Origin: a virus
IMG/VR virus record: IMGVR_UViG_3300042260_000529
Location: 1 to 23,804 of that record
Reading direction: 5' to 3' (one strand)
Length of the DNA: 23,804 bases
Under the pieces are notes generated by a model. The model had not been told where the DNA came from and searched no databases. It saw only the letters and a list, made by a program, of their open reading frames with translations. Numbering within the stretch: position 1 is the first letter of the stretch; each line of letters begins with the position of its first letter. Of this stretch, positions 23,093 to 23,804 are shown one piece after another. Position numbers and translations under genes: made by a program.

Positions 23093-23298
23093 TTTTTCTT
23101 TTTAGCTTCGTTTTTCTCACCTTTACCATTCCATGCTGCATCAATTTTATCAAAAAAAGCTTTCTTTTCTTCTTCTGACATTTCTGGAATAGATTTTCCA
23201 GCCTTATCTAATGCTGCTTGAAAGAATTGTTGGTATTCAGTTTCTTCTACCATCACTTCTTTAACGATTTCTTTTAGTCTTGCACGTGATATTTTCAT
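23086..23298 (-). CDS. Small charged prohead-operon protein (70 aa)
   Basis: 70 aa; the ATG overlaps the upstream stop (TAATG) with GGAGATAG nearby. MKISRARLKEIVKEVMVEE is an N-terminal motif seen in many small phage proteins and fits a peptide cut after V-K-E or V-E-E. Residues 24-55 are helical (FFQAALDKAGKSIPEMSEEE). The tail is Lys-rich (KNEAKKKKW). It lies in the region corresponding to T4 gp67/gp68 (prohead core), which supports but does not prove that role. Confidence 0.55.
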   Translation of the reverse strand: MKISRARLKEIVKEVMVEETEYQQFFQAALDKAGKSIPEMSEEEKKAFFDKIDAAWNGKGEKNEAKKKKW

Positions 23299-23804
23299 TA
23301 TTTTTCTATCTCCTGTATTGTTTTTGCAATGTTAATTAATCTCTCTTTTATTTTATAAATATGACCGTGAGTTCTTTTCCAAAAAACATCGGATGATAGT
23401 TCGTTCATCGTCTTAATTTGATTATACCAACGGAAAAACTTCTCTACTTCGCTCAATTGGTGTTTTAATTCTTTCAATCCTACTGCTAACTTCTTATTAG
23501 CGTGCATTGATTCATCATTTTTCAATTCTAACCAACGATTTACTGGTCTTTTAACTTTACCTTCGGATACTGATTCGTATTTACCTCTTAGTTTTCCTAA
23601 TGATTTAAGAGCATCCTTTTCGTTCTTCTTAAAGTAATCTTCAACTTCTCTTTTTGTATCAAATGATAATTGGCCTTTACCTTTCTTCACATCATCTACC
23701 CAAAATGAATCAGAATCTCTATCAAATTCGTAGTATCCTATGAGTTTTCCGTTTGATAATACTTTACCATCTTTAACTTCCCAACTTTCGTTTACCGATT
23801 CTTT
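23298..23804 (-). CDS. Second ESVNE-containing modular head protein, C-terminal part (runs off the window)
   Basis: A GTG at 23690 can be taken as a start, but the frame is open to the window edge and codes KESVNESWEVKDGKVLSNGK and GYYEFDRDSDSFWVDD before it. The gene therefore begins outside and 168 codons plus a stop are visible. ESVNE lies at the very edge and ESVSE about 70 residues later, dividing the protein into a beta-type piece and a helical piece (WLELKNDESMHANKKLAVGL, then a coiled coil). The architecture matches the 579-aa protein. It is probably a second processed internal or core protein; the portal gene may lie further upstream but is not in view. Confidence 0.6.
   Translation of the reverse strand, partial: KESVNESWEVKDGKVLSNGKLIGYYEFDRDSDSFWVDDVKKGKGQLSFDTKREVEDYFKKNEKDALKSLGKLRGKYESVSEGKVKRPVNRWLELKNDESMHANKKLAVGLKELKHQLSEVEKFFRWYNQIKTMNELSSDVFWKRTHGHIYKIKERLINIAKTIQEIEK

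Noticed and set aside
23298-23690. GTG at 23690 as the true start of the edge gene
   Set aside because: The same frame stays open to the window end and codes an ESVNE linker and a plausible domain, so the gene very likely begins outside.

Overview
The window is a stretch of an AT-rich tailed-phage genome of the T4-like (myovirus) kind. Every gene I can support is on the minus strand, so reading order runs from high to low coordinates. The assignment rests on a T4-type prohead protease (gp21-like), an acidic scaffold (gp22-like), a gp23-type major capsid protein, and gp13/gp14/gp15-like neck and tail-completion proteins, followed by a row of long, repetitive tail-fibre genes. No tRNA, integrase, transposase or CRISPR array was seen. 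The host cannot be named from this sequence. A phage-borne ribosomal protein bS21 and one weak TAnnTTTG-like promoter element are compatible with a Bacteroidota host, but this is inference.

Reading order: (1) 23804-18872, head-assembly genes. These are the end of a modular protein cut by the window edge, two small charged proteins in the T4 gp67/gp68 position, the gp21-like protease, and three genes not found between 21 and 22 in T4 (146, 403 and 579 aa). The 579-aa protein is a chain of small domains joined by repeated ESVNE/ESVKE linkers that look like prohead-protease sites. (2) 18813-18511, a bS21 gene. (3) 18307-15553, scaffold and major capsid protein, closed by a UUCG-loop terminator. 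(4) 15358-13485, four small accessory genes: an unknown 96-aa protein, an SH3/KOW-like 88-aa protein, an SGNH-hydrolase-like protein and a Dps-like ferritin-fold protein. (5) 13386-9753, a tightly overlapping neck/tail-completion operon. (6) 9749-1, six related fibre genes, two of which end in a peptidase S74 intramolecular chaperone domain; the last runs off the window.

How the genes may work together: scaffold, capsid protein, protease and several probable internal head proteins share short hydrophobic-x-Glu motifs, fitting capsid maturation by the gp21-like enzyme and packaging of processed internal proteins. Most head and neck genes have strong Shine-Dalgarno sequences (often AAGGAGAG), whereas bS21 and three of the four accessory genes have none. 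This suggests two translation classes that a phage-encoded bS21 could influence. Two upstream-sequence classes are also visible: a TA(T/C)TTAT(A/T) octamer before many late-type genes, and a different conserved block of about 70 bp repeated before the 96-aa and 88-aa genes.
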